A stretch of DNA of 64,000 bases from Enoplolaimus lenunculus (GCA_030248215.1 JASANG010003368.1:1-64000); one strand, 5' to 3'; positions 22,504 through 35,631 are shown, counted from the stretch's first letter. Numbers and translations: made by a program. Notes: generated from the letters alone by a model not told the origin.

Positions 22504-24094
22504 GGATTTTGCGACGCGCAAAATAGATTTAATGCTCAACCCTGCATGTATGCCAGTATCCGCTTTTCAAAGCAACGAAATTTCAACCAATTAAAGATGT
22601 GACACCCGCTAAGACGCCGAAGTAAGGGTTGTATTTTAGAACACTGAACAGAGCAGCTTATATAAGAATTAGACGAAAACTAAACATGAGCCAAGCGCTG
22701 AAGCGAAAAATAGTCAAAAGCTCAAACCTACATTTTTTGCAATTTTATGGGGAAACAGAACGTTTTTTAGGTAGCTTGGCCGAAATACCTATAACTGTTT
22801 CAACCAAAAGTGTAAGCGGGTAAAATTTCTCTACCCCGGTCCGCTATAACCTGCGCAAATTATATTTTTTAAACGCGGGTATACCCACACAAAATTTGTT
22901 TACCGGCATCAGCGACCGACCTTTAACCCTTATTTTTCATGTTCAGAAAATCCCGTCTAACTTTCCTGTGTACTACTGTCGCTTAACCTCGGTTTACGAT
23001 AGAAAAACTCTATACTAACTGGCAGAGTGCAACCGGAAGTCAACAATTCCCTGCCAAATATCAGCAAGTTTTGCCGCAACTGAAGTTGGCGGTGAGATGT
23101 ACCTACGTTGATAAAATATAACGTCCATACTGCGAATTTAAAAAAGTTTAGCATCAATGGCCAAAGTTAGTCTTTTACTATCTGTTTAAATATCTCCGCA
23201 AGTAAAACTTCAGAAATTACACTAAAAATTACCCTTCGGTTGTCGGGTTTCCGAATCGGGTCTGATTCGGATCTGTACATTAAATTAACGCGGAGATATT
23301 CATAGTTTAGATTAGCGTTTCGCAAGTATAAATTTCCTGAAATAGCTATGGATTTTGTAAGATATTTATTCGTGAATCATATGCCAAAAAACCAATCTTA
23401 TCATTAGGTTTGACACATTTTCCGTTTAAGCCCGCAGAAAAAAAAACCAGAGCATCATTTCTTTAAATTTCCTAGAAATTGTACTCCACGTGCCCGTTTT
23501 GCATAAGCTTGTTCACTAATTCTAGCTTCACATGAGACAAACACAACTGGAGAACCCCCAAAAAACAGCGGAGCTGTCGATGATGGCGCTCTATTTGAAG
23601 TCTGTATTGCTGCTATTGTTTTTGACCCTATAGTTCTACATTTTTAGAAGTGCCATATTAGCTAGGCATGTTGTTTGACTGACTTCGCTTCCCCAGCCAG
23701 CCGCCAATGCAAACAATGAAGATTTTTGATTCAAGGCGGCTTTATGCGCTCAAAACAGTTGTTTTCGATTCAAAGGCGCTTTACGCTCTCGGCAAATGAT
23801 GCAGTGTCACAAGAAGGTTTTAATTTTTTATTTGTCAAATAAAACTTTTTAACTTTAGCACCCGCGTCACGTTGTCTCATCTGAGGTTGAACAACATTAT
23901 GTTGTGTACTTTTTAATACAGTTTATTTTGTGTAAAAAAATTAATTTTTCAGATGACAGAGGACACGTTTCAGGGGTTGATAGGCATTTTAGGGGCACAT
24001 CTATTCACTTGTAAGAAGTAATTTCAATATGTATACTGAATCATTTCTTACCACGCGACATAGTCTACTTTGAGAGTATGAGCGTTTATGTGCT
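22504..24094. other. Intergenic sequence, nothing recognised
   Basis: AT-rich, with short open frames that lack coding features. 23690-23800 carries two near-copies of GATTCAAGGCGGCTTTATGC-like sequence about 60 bp apart. No RNA gene or repeat family assigned. Confidence 0.4.
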
Positions 24095-24430
24095 AACTAA
24101 CTTGATTTAAGCTTAAGTTAATCGAGCAGTATTAAACTAACTTTCTAAATTAACTAAACTTACAAGAATGTTTACGCTTATACTCATGTAAAACCTTACA
24201 TATTTTCAGCTTCAGCTAAACTTAAAGAACTCTTAGATGCACATAATTCCTGCACTGCACTTGTTCCTTAAACTAAAGATAAGTTTACTTAAACTCGTGT
24301 TAATCATAAAAAAACATGTTTGTTTAAGTAAAACTTAAAATTATACTTTAGTTAATAATACGTCCAGCCATATAAGTTTTACTTAAACTAATATTCAAGA
24401 TTAGCTAAGCTATAATTTAAGTTTAAGTTT
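24095..24430. repeat. TTAAGCTTAA-rich dispersed repeat
   Basis: Its reverse complement matches 12560-12760; for example AATTATGTGCATCT with TTAGTTTAGCTTAAACTG-like sequence occurs in both. Dense in TTAAACTTAAG words. Non-coding; ends not defined. Confidence 0.45.
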
Positions 24431-24819
24431 TTAGAAAGTCGCTGAATGCCCGCTCTACCATCGTTGTTATTAGAACCAGATTGAGCGCGATCCGAGCCAG
24501 TAACACAAACCAAAGCGCATATGTTATCGGACCAGAATATATTCAAACCGCACTGATTTATCAAATTGCAAGCTATTAAAAACTAGCACCAAATCTCCTC
24601 CTACAGATTCGCTATTCTTTAAACTTTCTACCACAGTTTGACTGCTGCATTTGTTAGTTCGTCGCGTGTCTGAGTGTAAGGTTTATTTTTCAGTTAATTA
24701 CATGCAACATAAAAGTCTTCTTAACTTTGAGGGATAATTACTCAAAAGGTTGACAGTTTCGTGTTTGCAATCTCAAAGTTGCCATGTGATCGAAATGAGT
24801 TAAAACTTAAGTCGGATTT

Positions 24820-25010
24820 GGCTCAATGTAAAGATCAAGGGCGGTACGCTTTTTTTGTGGGACTGCAGTAAACTTTAGACTACTTTTTTGCTTAGGCTCA
24901 CGGTTAGGCTTAGGCTCAAGTATAAGCTCATTCTTACGCTTATTCTTTAGGCTTTTCGACTTAGGAATATGCTTATTCTATTGTTAGGTTCGTTGTCTAT
25001 ACATTGGCCA
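24820..25010. repeat. TTAGGC-core element
   Basis: Flank AATGTAAAGATCAAGGGCGG, then GGTTAGGCTTAGGCTCAAG and a close at GGAATATGCTTATTC. Same layout as 21160-21330. Confidence 0.6.
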
Positions 25011-25254
25011 TGCGTTCCGCAACGCTAAAGGGACATGGTATAAGAATACCATAGGCCGAAGGTGTGTACCTAAAAGTTCGTTCTAATGACTAACACAATG
25101 TCTTATTGCTTACATGTTATAAGTCGTTTAGACGAATAAGATCCGTGTTTGTTTGTATGCGGGGTCTAGTATATCTACGTAGATCTTTCCATTTTTTTCT
25201 AAATTCTAATCTATGCTGAAGTAGCCGCTTCTTCAAGTTTCGACACAATTGAAC

Positions 25255-25479
25255 TACACTGCAAAAATGGTGAGTCAAATTAGCTCTCTCCGAAATAAGC
25301 TTTTCCTGACTACACATACTGAGTCAAATTCGACTCCGCCAGAGTCAAATACGACTCACTGAGCGATTCAGTGAATCGAATTTGACGCTAGCGGAGTCGA
25401 ATTTTGAATCAGTTTGTGTATTTAGTCAGGAAAAGCCTATTTCGCAGAGAGTCAATTTGACTCACCATTTTTTGTCGTA
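25255..25479. mobile_element. GAGTC-palindrome MITE, copy 2
   Basis: Ends CACTGCAAAAATGGTGAGTC and its inverse GACTCACCATTTTTTGTCG, flanked by TA. At 221 bp it is slightly longer than the other copies because of an extra central segment. Confidence 0.75.
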
Positions 25480-25965
25480 TAGATTCTAAAATTTTACTAG
25501 CAAATATTTACAAAAGATTGAACCAAAAGTTTACAACACCGTAAAACGCATTATTTGTAAAAATGGCCGTATACGAGAGGGATAATGAGTTTTATATTCA
25601 TTCATGAAATTTTTGAAATACGAGAAAGCGTTCAATTTTACATGCGAAAAATTTAAATTCACTCGCTACATTCGCTGGTAGAAATTTTTTTACATGTAAC
25701 TAATACATCTGTTAGTTCCCTTTGGTCACAGCTACGCTCATATTTGAAAGCTCTGGCACAACTTCAAATTCTGGTTAGATACCTTCGTAATTTATTTTTT
25801 ATCAAAACAAACGTCGAAAACCAATGAATTATAGAAAAAATACCAGTACAACACAAATACCTCCGCTATTTGAAACAACCCCGTGTTGTTTAAAAGCCGT
25901 AAATTGAATTTTTGGAGCGGTATTGACGAAATGTGTTCAAACGAAATGTTAGCACCTGTAACAGG

Positions 25966-26128
25966 CCCATAGCCAGTTCACCTTACTAGGGGGTCTAAAA
26001 CATTTTCAGGTGGGGAATACAAGGGTTTTCGTTGATCTATAAGTACGCAAGGTTCGAAATTTTCTATGGGGGGAGCAAAAGCTTTCCGGGGGGCTGAGCG
26101 ACCCTGAGCGCCCTTCGGCTACGGGCCC
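25966..26128. mobile_element. GTAGCCAGCTC-family MITE, copy 2
   Basis: CCATAGCCAGTTCACCTTAC at the left, GGGTTTTCGTTGATCTATAA in the middle and TTCGGCTACGGGCCCG at the right, as in the copy at 10311. Confidence 0.65.
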
Positions 26129-26297
26129 GACCTATAAACATATATAAATAAATTTAATAAAACTGTCTTTAAGTCTAGTCGATGCTCACGATTTAATACG
26201 GATTCAGACAGACGCTTTTATAAAAGAATCTAAAACATTTAACGCAATATTTGCCAAGGGATTTTATCGAGTAAAATAGTGGGGTGTATCTGCATTG

Positions 26298-26485
26298 CAC
26301 TATAAAAATGATAAATCGAGTTGACTTTCTTTGAAATAGACTTTACGGGACTACACAAACTTAATCAAATTCGACTCACTGAATCGCACATGTGACTCTG
26401 GCGAAGTCGAAATTGACACAGTTTGTGCAGTCCCGGAGGGCCTACTTCGAAAGAGAGTCAATTTGACTCACCATTTTTTACAGTG
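26298..26485. mobile_element. GAGTC-palindrome MITE, copy 3
   Basis: Left end CACTATAAAAATGATAAATC is diverged; the right end GAGTCAATTTGACTCACCAT is well kept. Central GGGACTACACAAACTTAATC matches the other copies. Confidence 0.7.
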
Positions 26486-26602
26486 TGACCAGAGATATTG
26501 TTATATTTTTGAGATATAAAAATATACTATTAGTGCTTTGAAACGATATTTAAAACCGTTCTTTTATAAATATTTTCTATTTCATCAAACAAACTTTCAA
26601 GC

Positions 26603-26830
26603 TAGAATTCAAATTCGGATTTATTCTCATGGGAGGTGTTTACCATTACAGCTCAGTAATAGGAGCTTGATGCTTGAGGCCGATGAGGCTTGCACGTCTT
26701 GTGGACGTCTTGTGCTATGTGTACACGTAATGTTAATTGTTACACACTGCACTTATGTATTTCAAACGATGTCTGCGTTTTTAGTACGGTTTTTAATCTA
26801 TGCACAACATCATGATTTATATATTCAAAT
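26603..26830 (-). mobile_element. tRNA-related SINE, copy 1
   Basis: On the minus strand it reads AGCTCCTATTACTGAGCTGT with a weak internal promoter A-box, then GGTAAACACCTCCCATGAGA. It matches the copy at 40640-40930 over about 220 bp, including GCACGTCTTGTGGA and CTTATGTATTTCAA on the plus strand. The ORF across it is incidental. Confidence 0.55.
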
Positions 26831-26889
26831 CCTACTAGCAGCGAAGTTAAGCGTGAACTTCCAGCCCTCGAAAAGCTTACTTACTCCAC

Positions 26890-27070
26890 TGAAATAATGT
26901 AAAGATCGGGGCCGTAACAGTAGTTTACGCATATTCCTAAACATAAGCCTAAGTGTAAAAATAAGCCAACACCTAAGCCTAAGCCTAAGCATAAAATTAA
27001 TCTAAAGCGTCAGCGTACTCTATTACAGACCCCCAGAAAAACGTTCTGTCTTTAATCTTTATTGGGCCAT
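26890..27070. repeat. TTAGGC-core element
   Basis: GTAAAGATCGGGGCCGTAAC flank, degenerate CCTAAGCCTAAGCCTAAGC core (26967-26986), then AGCGTACTCTATTACAGACC and AACGTTCTGTCTTTAATC. Confidence 0.65.
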
Positions 27071-27224
27071 AGGCTCGCTTACAAACTTAATCAAGTATAT
27101 TTGAGAAATGTAGATATTGAGGTGGCATGTGGTACACAAATTATTCCGTCATCACAGAAAACCTAACACATCATTGATGTTCGCAAATTTGAATGGACCT
27201 TATGATTTTGTTTTTTTCACGAAA

Positions 27225-27490
27225 TCAAGGGCCCATGTATATAACAGGGCAGAACAGTGGTATAAGCATATTCCTAAGCCTAAGCCTAAGCGTATGGATA
27301 AACCTATTCCTAAGCCTAAGCCTAAGCCTAAGCATAAGCCTAAGCATAAGCCTAAGCCTAAGCATAAGCCTAAGCCTAAGCCTAAGCATAAGTCTAAACC
27401 TAAACTTAAGCCTAAGCAAAAAAATTAGTCTAAAGCTTCAAATGACTCTATTATAGCCCCACCGGAAAACGATCCGGCCCTGTTCTATAC
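27225..27490. repeat. TTAGGC-core element with long array
   Basis: CCATGTATATAACAGGGCAG flank, then about 150 bases of CCTAAG and CATAAG units (27268-27418), then GCTTCAAATGACTCTATTAT and TTCTATACATGGGTC. The lysine-proline ORF through the array is an artefact of the hexamer. Confidence 0.8.
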
Positions 27491-27764
27491 ATGGGTCAAA
27501 TCAAGTACAGACAACTTGGCTGTTATCGTTTAATAGTCTTGGACTAATTACGTTGATAACGATGTGGTATCTCAATTAATTAAAATATGTTGTAGTTTAA
27601 CTCCCAAGCTTTCCCTTTCACGGGTTAATGTTTTAGACGGTCATTAACGAAAAGTCTGCAAAAAATAAGAGGATTACACTTCTCACGGTAATTTGTTATA
27701 CAATTTATTACTGTATTGATGATTTTTTCAGGCAGGGTAAAGCAACATTGACCACCAATGGGCC

Positions 27765-27940
27765 AATTTAAAGAACAGGACCGGAACAGTAGTGTCAGCA
27801 TGTTTCTAAGCCTAAGAGAAAACCTAAGCTTAGCATAAGAATGAGCTTTACACCTAGCCTAAAATGAATCCTAGGTCTAAGCAAAATTAAGCTTACTCTA
27901 TTATAGCCCCGAAGAAATACGTTCCGTCTCTGATCTCAAA
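27765..27940. repeat. TTAGGC-core element, diverged
   Basis: GGGCCAATTTAAAGAACAGG flank, GGAACAGTAGTGTCAGCATG, degenerate core, then AAATACGTTCCGTCTCTGAT. Same order of parts as 26890-27070. Confidence 0.6.
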
Positions 27941-28843
27941 TGATAGGCTGACAACTGCTCCAATACGTTTTGCAGAGGTTTTCTGTTAATAGAAACTTAA
28001 TCCCGTGGGCGTAGCCAGGATTTTTGTTTGGGGGCACACAAATACTTTAGACCCACCAGAAACCTTTACGCCCTTTAAAGTAACATGGGCCAACGATTGA
28101 TACATATTCCACTGAACCAATATCAGTTCAGAACAGAAATGCACTTACATCTGGTGTGTGTGGGAATGAACCGTACACGAGATCATAGCTTCAATTTATT
28201 CAAAAATGAAATTTTACCCAAACCATTTTCGATGACCCCCTTGCCGTCTTAAGGTATGATGTGGAGCTTGTTTTAGAGTTTTGCTTTAGACATATCAAAA
28301 CCATTGCTTACGCCATGACCCCCTTGCCCGTACCTTAAGGCTATGCAACTGCTGGAGCCTTCGTTTTAACGTAGTTTTTTGCATTTAGTCAGAACCCTTA
28401 CTTTTACATATCTTCACTACTTAATATTTGCCACTTAGCTTTAGCCATATTGGATACATTGATTAATGGAAAAATTCTGTGTTAGTATTTTTAAGTGTAC
28501 AACTCAGCGTTTACCAAACAATCCGGTGTCACTACCAAAACGCCATTTTGTCTATAGTTACTTCTTTAATTTCCCGTTCCCACGCGCACAATGACTGTAT
28601 TAGAATAGGCTGTTTTTCAGGGTTAGGGTCAAGCTTATTTTTTGGGTTTAACCTAAGAATAGCCCTATTCTTTTTATACTTAGTCATGATTTGAAGGTAC
28701 ATCAATCAGCAATGATCTGCCAGAAATCTGTCAAACATTTTTAACTGCTTTGCTTGAACGAACTTTGTTCCCACAAACTTGATTGTCATTACACAGTGAT
28801 GTGGTCGAGCTTGGGATTTTGTTAGAATTTAAAATAGGGAACG

Positions 28844-29246
28844 TACTGTAGTGACCCGAATAAAAGGTGGGAGGACTGATACTTATTTGGCATCTCTAGA
28901 GGGCACCTCCCTTATTATTCGGTTACGGGGTGTTATTTATTTTTACCCATGCTTCGCCACCCTTCGTTACTGATATATCTGTGGCAGTTATCCGTTGAAC
29001 TAAACGTATATTTGTCTTGTGTCAACAGCTTGAGCGATAATGCAAGGTTAATATACTTAGGAATGTGCTTTCAAAATTTAAGAGTCCGCTTTAAAGTTTC
29101 AAATTGAACTTATTTGGTCCTGGAATCATTTTTGCGCTACAATTAAGGATACTTGACATTTATGGACTTTTTTATTAGGGATACGGACTTCTATTGATTG
29201 GGACTCAAAATGGGGACCCCACTTATTACCCCCTCTTATTCGGGTC
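28844..29246. mobile_element. TACTGTAGTGACCCGAATAA MITE, copy 1
   Basis: Left end TACTGTAGTGACCCGAATAA; the right end reads in reverse GACCCGAATAAGAGGGGGTA, so the element has inverted termini. About 400 bp, non-coding, with a conserved body (GTTACTGATATATCTG, GCGATAATGCAAGGTT, TTTAAAGTTTCAAAT). Other copies: 35191-35631, 59067-59412, fragment 16585-16680. Confidence 0.7.
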
Positions 29247-30049
29247 CCTTTATTATGACCATATAAAGAACATTTTCTGCCCACTACAATTTAAAAGGGT
29301 TTGCTATGCTTGTAAAGTGCTTTGTTCTTGCCTCTCCAGAAATCTCGGAAGGGGATATATCTCGTCTATCCCTCCTCTGTCTACGACACCCCAGGACCGA
29401 GCATTATAATGTAAAGAAAAACTTCTTTCAACTCAGTTCCGTACAATTTAAACAGAGGGTATGCGTAATCACACGTGGCGCATTTTTTAACGATACCAAA
29501 CATTCCTTGTTGTTTTGACATAAATGAATGCGAAACGATCAACCTTTTAATAAATATATATACCGTTTTACAGAGGATCGTTATTAACCTTGTCATACAG
29601 GCTGTCTGTGGTTTTGGTGCGGTAGAGGCGTACACAAAATAAAGTATGTACAGGGGTCTGCCTCTACAAATTTATTTCAATGTAGGCTACTATAAATGTT
29701 GTTTTTTGTGCAATTTGTTATGCAGTTCTATGATTGCAGTGCGCTGTTGAAAAACTACAAGGTGACGCTATCTTTGGTAGGGAAACCTGCCCCTGAATAG
29801 TAGGAGCAGACAGACAGCGCAGACGTACTCAACAACTAAATTGACCTCGATGATAATTTGAATTTGCTGTTTTTATAAATGAAAAGTTTTCAAGTCGTTT
29901 CTTTTGTTTAAGGCTTTGATGGGTGGCAGTGAAAGGTGAATAAGAATTGCACAACGTTTTAGATTTTCATTCTACAAATCTTGTTAACAATTTTTGAAAC
30001 GGATAAATTAAAATTGCAAAAAGTCTGTGTTATTGTTTTAAGCTGGTCC

Positions 30050-30210
30050 CAGATCTTATACAAGCTGGAATGTCCCAGATACGTATTTTGGGCAACTTTA
30101 CAGCATTATACTTTGTTCACAAAATTTCCCGATAATTTCTTAGAACACAAATGTGATTGTTTTGTGGAAAGACAATTTACATCGAGATGGTTGAAGGTTC
30201 GCTACCTTTT
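30050..30210. repeat. Dispersed repeat shared with 47360-47500
   Basis: Both contain GTATTTTGGGCAACTTTCCA-like sequence followed by CATTA, TTTGTT and AATTTCTTAG. About 140 bp of recognisable similarity; boundaries not defined. Confidence 0.5.
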
Positions 30211-30689
30211 GCTCATAGGGCAACGGCAGCTGACTAGTGTTTGTTATTTTGCAGAATTTTTGAACATAATTCGAATACTATGAATCGCTATTGTTTAGGT
30301 ACGTAGCTGGACGTTCAAATTACTAGTGAACGTGAAACATTTTCCGGCTCCTTATGGCATCAGGTGTTACTTTGTTGTTGTGGAAATATCTGATATGGAC
30401 GTCAAATGCCATAAAATAATTGTTGGGACATAAATTGGAAAGGATCTGGACCTGTTGATGGTAATACATTCGAAAGAAATTTCAGTTTGAATTGTGTATG
30501 ATTTGCATTTTAACCAGCGTCGAAGCAAGCGTAGTATCCGTCCATTCCCAACCGGTGAAGGTTCTGTTAACATTTCAATGGCAACTCTTGCGTTTGTTGT
30601 TCAGGTGCACTTTTTCAATTTGTGTGAAAGCTTAATACACCAAATGTGCTTGTAGGGAAAGCTGCGAGCTGTTTACAATAATTTTTTCC

Positions 30690-33600
30690 TGTTTCCCGTT
30701 ATCCCCCAGCCTGCGATTGCCCAAAAATTGTTTAGTATTGACCATTTTTGCATATTTGAGTTTCTCATGGTGTCCTGTGGTCATTTTACGCCCAAATTTT
30801 AACTTTTGAATAATTCGATTTTTAAGGTTTTAAGGCTCCGTCGGGACCTAAATAATTTTTGTCAAAAAGCCAAACAAATCATACACAAACGTTTGATGCA
30901 GGTATCAAAGCTGGGTCGAATGGTGTTACATTTGATGCCGTCCAATTTCGCATCTAATTTAACGAGTTTTAATGTCCGTTTGAACGTCGGAAATCGCTTA
31001 ATTGACCATAACTCGTTAGCCACGTCTGATTGCGAAAAATTTCACACCATTTGATTCAGAGTCGTAAGCTGCATCAAATAGAATATAATTTGTTTAACTT
31101 TCGACAAAAATTTCTTCCTGGTTAAAAGGAATAGGAGACCTTGTGACCAAAAATCGAATTCTTTGAAAATGCAAATTTTGACGTGGTACGATCCAAGGAG
31201 GTAATGAGAAGCAAAAATGGGCAAACACGGTTTGGGGGGAATAACGGAAAAGACTCTAATTTTGGACAAAGGTCTACGGTCTGTACGATTGTTGCGGTTA
31301 ACGAGGATGCAATTAACCTGCAATATTTAGTGTAAAGGATCGTTTATATAATACTAGGGTATATATGCCTGTGTGACTCAAAGTCATAGCGCTAAAATAT
31401 ATAGCATTCTTGCCAATAACATATTACAGAAATTGCTATAAGTTCGGAGTATAACAAAAAGCTAATTTCAACGTCTTGCTTCCATCAGAAGGCACGAAAT
31501 TTCTCATAAAGTTTGTGATATTTTGCGAATTTCTCATAACATTTACAACGTTATAGAACAGGAAGAATTTGTTGTAGAAATATCGCTAAACCAATAGGAA
31601 CAACCAGGGCATTGTATTTTGGTCGTTTTCGGTTACCTCCTGCAACCGGCGTTTACTTAAAGAGATTCTCCTGACCTCCGCTGCTCTTTCCAGGACCAAA
31701 TTATATTTTTCGAAAAATTCGATTTATTGATGTCTAGGTTTTTGGGACTGAAAATTTTAGACCTGCTTCGAACGGTGTTAAGCTCAATTCGAAATTTAAA
31801 AGTTTCAAAAATTTCGATTTTTTCGGTTTTAAAGTAAGAAAAGCACGTAAGAATAAATTTTAAACCATTCAACTGGGTTTGATAAGCCGCGTTCGGGACC
31901 GAAAAATAGCAAATTTTTGAAAAAATCCAATTTTAATGAGGATGATTAGAAAAATTCATGAGATACTCGAATAGGCAAAAATTTTCAAAATCTAACCATT
32001 TTTGGCAAACGTTTGCTGGCGGTCACTTCACTGAAAAAAGCCTCACCTATTCGGCGATGACTCCTTGAATAGTTTTAGGTGAATAGTGAAAAACTTAAAT
32101 TATTCAACTTAGCTAAAAAAGCTGCGTGGAAACAATTATTGTCTACTTTTTATGACCAAACAGTTTCTCAAAAAACGATTTTAGAAGTTTAAAGTTCGAA
32201 GCTTACAAGAATTCAAATTGGGATGTTGAATGACCAGATGAGGTCATGAGAAGCGTAAAAACACGCAAATAATTTCGAAATAGAAAGTGGGTTACCAGGA
32301 TTTTCAACTGGGAGAGATATTGTTTATTCAATGGGTGTGATAAGTTGGATTGGGTAGGATACGTCGATTTTCAGGTCCGAGTTTTTGCAGTGAAAATGAT
32401 GGGCGTTCTTACGAGGTTTTGATCCCATGATTCACGGTCGACAAATTCTCAGTCCAGCGCAGTGCCACTGAGCCACGCCGCCTCACATTCAGCTGTTGAG
32501 TTTTTCTTTTTCTGTTTTATGCCTTATAAGAGCCTCAACATTACACTCATGTATTTTGGTTCTTTCATGTTTTACTACTGCTGCTGCATATGAAGGCACT
32601 ACATATGCATCAGTGTTTTAACCGATGTGTAGCATCAGTATGAGGTTTCATTTTGCATCCACGCATCCGCGTATCACAATGGGAATTTATAGTAAAGTTT
32701 CATTTGGGAAAAACTCGCGCGCGAAGCGAGTGTAAAGCTTGACCCAATTTTAAAATTTAATTTGTCCAGATGAAACATTAAGTTTTATTGTGGTATAATA
32801 AATCCATTTTCAACAGTCACAAAACGTGTCTTGGTTCACAGATTGGAAGCCTAGACCCCCCAGACCTCACCTGGCTTCATGTCTGTGAGCTTATATATGA
32901 TTGCCGGTCTTCGTACTTTGCGAGTCACCGGCCCAGAAACTACATCGCCAATGGCATCTATTATGATTCGCCCAACACTGAAGTAATTTAAATCAGCCGT
33001 TTACCTAAACCCTGTGCCCTATGCTCCTACTGAAAGGAAAACCGCTATGAAAGGAAATCAATCGACGAGTTTAAGTTTACCTATAACCCCCAAGTATTAT
33101 ATTTAGGTTGTGCGAGCGGTCTACTGGCAAGCCAAATACTTGAGGGTATTTTACGTTATTCCCCTCCCCTGCCAGGCGGTGTTTCGCCAAAATTGTTCGC
33201 GTTTCAAAAATTTTTTTAGATCTGTGAACTTCTCATGACCTCTCGTGATCATTGCATACCAAAATTTGAATCTTTAAATAAAATTCTATTTTTAAGGGCC
33301 AAGATCCTCCCATGGAATACAACCCAATTTTTGCCGAAAAGGTAGACAAGGCATTTATCAATCGACGCAGCTTGCGGAGCTGGTCCAATGATATTACATT
33401 TTGATCAAGCAGACGATTCGTTAACGATTTATTGTCAAATAACAATTAATTTGGCACACTGCCGACGTTAGAGCTTTCGCAAAAACAGTTATTTGACTGT
33501 AAATGCGTTAATAAATCGCTTGATTACTATAAATTTAACACAGTTGGACTCAGCTTTGTAAGCTACGCCGAATGCTATACATATCAACAGTCTAACTTTT

Positions 33601-33800
33601 CGACAGTGTTTTGTCGGTCTCAATGAGACGGAGAGCTCAGGACCTGGAAAAATCGTATTTTTTAAAAAATGAAAAAGTTCACTTGATATCAGGGAAGGTC
33701 ATGAGAGGATCAAATATGCAAAAAGCTTTGCATTTTTACCCTTTATGAGCAAACGGCAGCTGCGGGGATAAACAGAAAAAATCCTATTTGCTGCATTTCA
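30690..33800. repeat. Cluster of long fold-back repeats
   Basis: Blocks built from CCATTTTTGCATATTTGAG, TCTCATGACCTC and AATTCGATTTTT-type words occur in both orientations. 30715-30840 is an inverted partner of 31100-31250, 33200-33300 of 33640-33770, and 31660-32290 has further related pieces. This looks like three long inverted-repeat elements of one family in a row. The ORFs inside are shadows. A tRNA-like segment at 32400-32470 interrupts the cluster. Confidence 0.4.
32400..32470 (-). repeat. tRNA-like segment (SINE head or tRNA relic)
   Basis: On the minus strand GTGGCTCAGTGGCACTGCG resembles a tRNA D-arm/A-box, and about 40 bases later GGGATCAAAACCTC resembles a weak B-box. The T-arm consensus GGTTCGA is lost, and no closing acceptor stem is seen. 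Confidence 0.35.
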
Positions 33801-34542
33801 AAGTTGCCTTTAGCAAGTAAGCGTGCTAATGTGTGAAAGTACCTATATTTTTAGAGTTCATGAAGGTTTTTTTGTTCAGTATCGCCGCTACTTCACTTGA
33901 ATTCTGTTGGGAATAATCTGGTCAAGTTTAGTAATTTAATTATACATTTATATCAAAGCGAATAAACGTCTATATTATACATAATTGTAACAGGTTCTTT
34001 TATAATTTCAGTCCCGTAGCTAACTAAACATTGTTTGGGACTAAATCATATTGAAAAGAAAAGCGCACAATAATTGCAGAATGTTGTAGATGACTTACAA
34101 ACGAGGTTGAAACTTTCGACGAATGGCCTAAATGTTTCTATAGAATCTGAAGCTCTCTGGTGCCTCTCTGGTTACAGGCTCGTTTTACGTGCAGGTGCGA
34201 GAAGTTGTCAGTAACGGTTAAGAAAAAATTCCATGAAAGTTTCACAGCGAACTGCAAATTTGGTAAATTAATTCGCAAAGTTTCTGCGCATTTTTATAAA
34301 ATTGCCAACAAAAAATGGCTTCATTTGTACGGGCAAGCTTGCGTTAAGCGTTTCGCTTATTTACTCTTATATATTTCATTGCATGCAGCAAAACGATATC
34401 ATACTTGTATTTCGAAATTGCATTGCAGAATTAATGACGATTTTGTGTAACCTTTTATAATGAAACCAGATATGCAATCATGCACAAGTTTGTTGTATAT
34501 AGTTCAGTTTAAATAGCTAATCTCGTTAGACTCGTAACCAGC

Positions 34543-34692
34543 TTAACCTGTTGTGGTGGGGGGGGGGCGAAAACCAATTAAAAGTGACATACGTTGAAAT
34601 AACAAGCTTACAGGCAGGGCAAGGGCTTTTCTAAGGGCAAAAGTTTTTTCGGAGGGGAAGAGCCCATTTGACCCCCTCCTGCTACGGACCCA
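34543..34692. mobile_element. GTAGCCAGCTC-family MITE, partial copy
   Basis: AACCAGCTTAACCTG at the left, GGCAGGGCAAGGGCTTTTCT in the body and CCCCTCCTGCTACGGACCC at the right. Includes a run of about 10 G. Confidence 0.5.
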
Positions 34693-35190
34693 AAACTTTA
34701 ATTAAATGTTAAGTAATATAAGATGTAGACCAAACTGTGGTGTGAATTTTAGGGGTGTAGTATTGCTCGAAACAGTTTACCCGTGTCGTACTTCAAAATG
34801 TAAAATGATCTTGGTACAGTCAAAGTGCGTTCTCTAGAGTACTTGGTTTTAAACTAACAGATATAGCAAACACCCACAGTTTACTAGGAGCCTGTGTGTC
34901 TAGTTTCAAAATTCACACTAAAACGTTACTTTAGGTTCAGTTTAGAATACCTCCGCGAACAGTCTAAATTGCTTTTTTAAACTTTTTTTATACAGAATCA
35001 AGCAATGTTTAGAGTATTAAAAATGTTGTTCCAATTAAACAAAACCACGTGAACCCAAGACAAACTCGTTGCAATTATCTAAACATTGATTGTCGCCACA
35101 GTCTCAACGAAGTAGACTTGGCGACTTGCACTTCCACGTGCCCGTTAAAAAGAAAGAGCGAGTAAGCCTGCTAAACTGCTTTATAGATTT

Positions 35191-35631
35191 TACTGTATAG
35201 AACCAAATAAGAGGGGGGACTGATATTTATTTGGCCTCTCTAGAGGATACCCCCTTGTGATTCGGTGACAGACTGTTATTTATTTTGAACCAGTCTTGCG
35301 CCACCTTACTGATATATCCGGTATTGCAACTATCCGTTGAATTAAACGGTTTTTGCCTTGCATCAAAAGCTTGAAAGATAATTCAAGGTTATACTTAGGA
35401 ATGTACTTTCAAAAATTAAGTACGCTTTAAAGTTTCAAACTCAAATTATTTGTTCCTGGAGTCATTTATGCGCTACAATTAGGGATAATTGATATTTATG
35501 GACTCTAATTAGGGTTTAGGGACTCTATCCGCTTACGGACTCTTATTAGGGATACGGACTCCTATTGGTTGGAACTTAAAATGGGGACCCCCTCTTATTA
35601 CGCCCCTCCTCTTATTCTGGTCAATACAGTA
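35191..35631. mobile_element. TACTGTAGTGACCCGAATAA MITE, copy 2
   Basis: Left TACTGTATAGAACCAAATAA; right, read in reverse, TACTGTATTGACCAGAATAA. It is the best-preserved pair of ends in the family and defines the full element of about 440 bp. Confidence 0.75.

Noticed and set aside
27117-27456. Lys-Pro and Leu-Ser repeat ORFs in two frames
   Set aside because: Produced by the CCTAAG hexamer array; every frame stays open because the hexamer has no stop in those phases.
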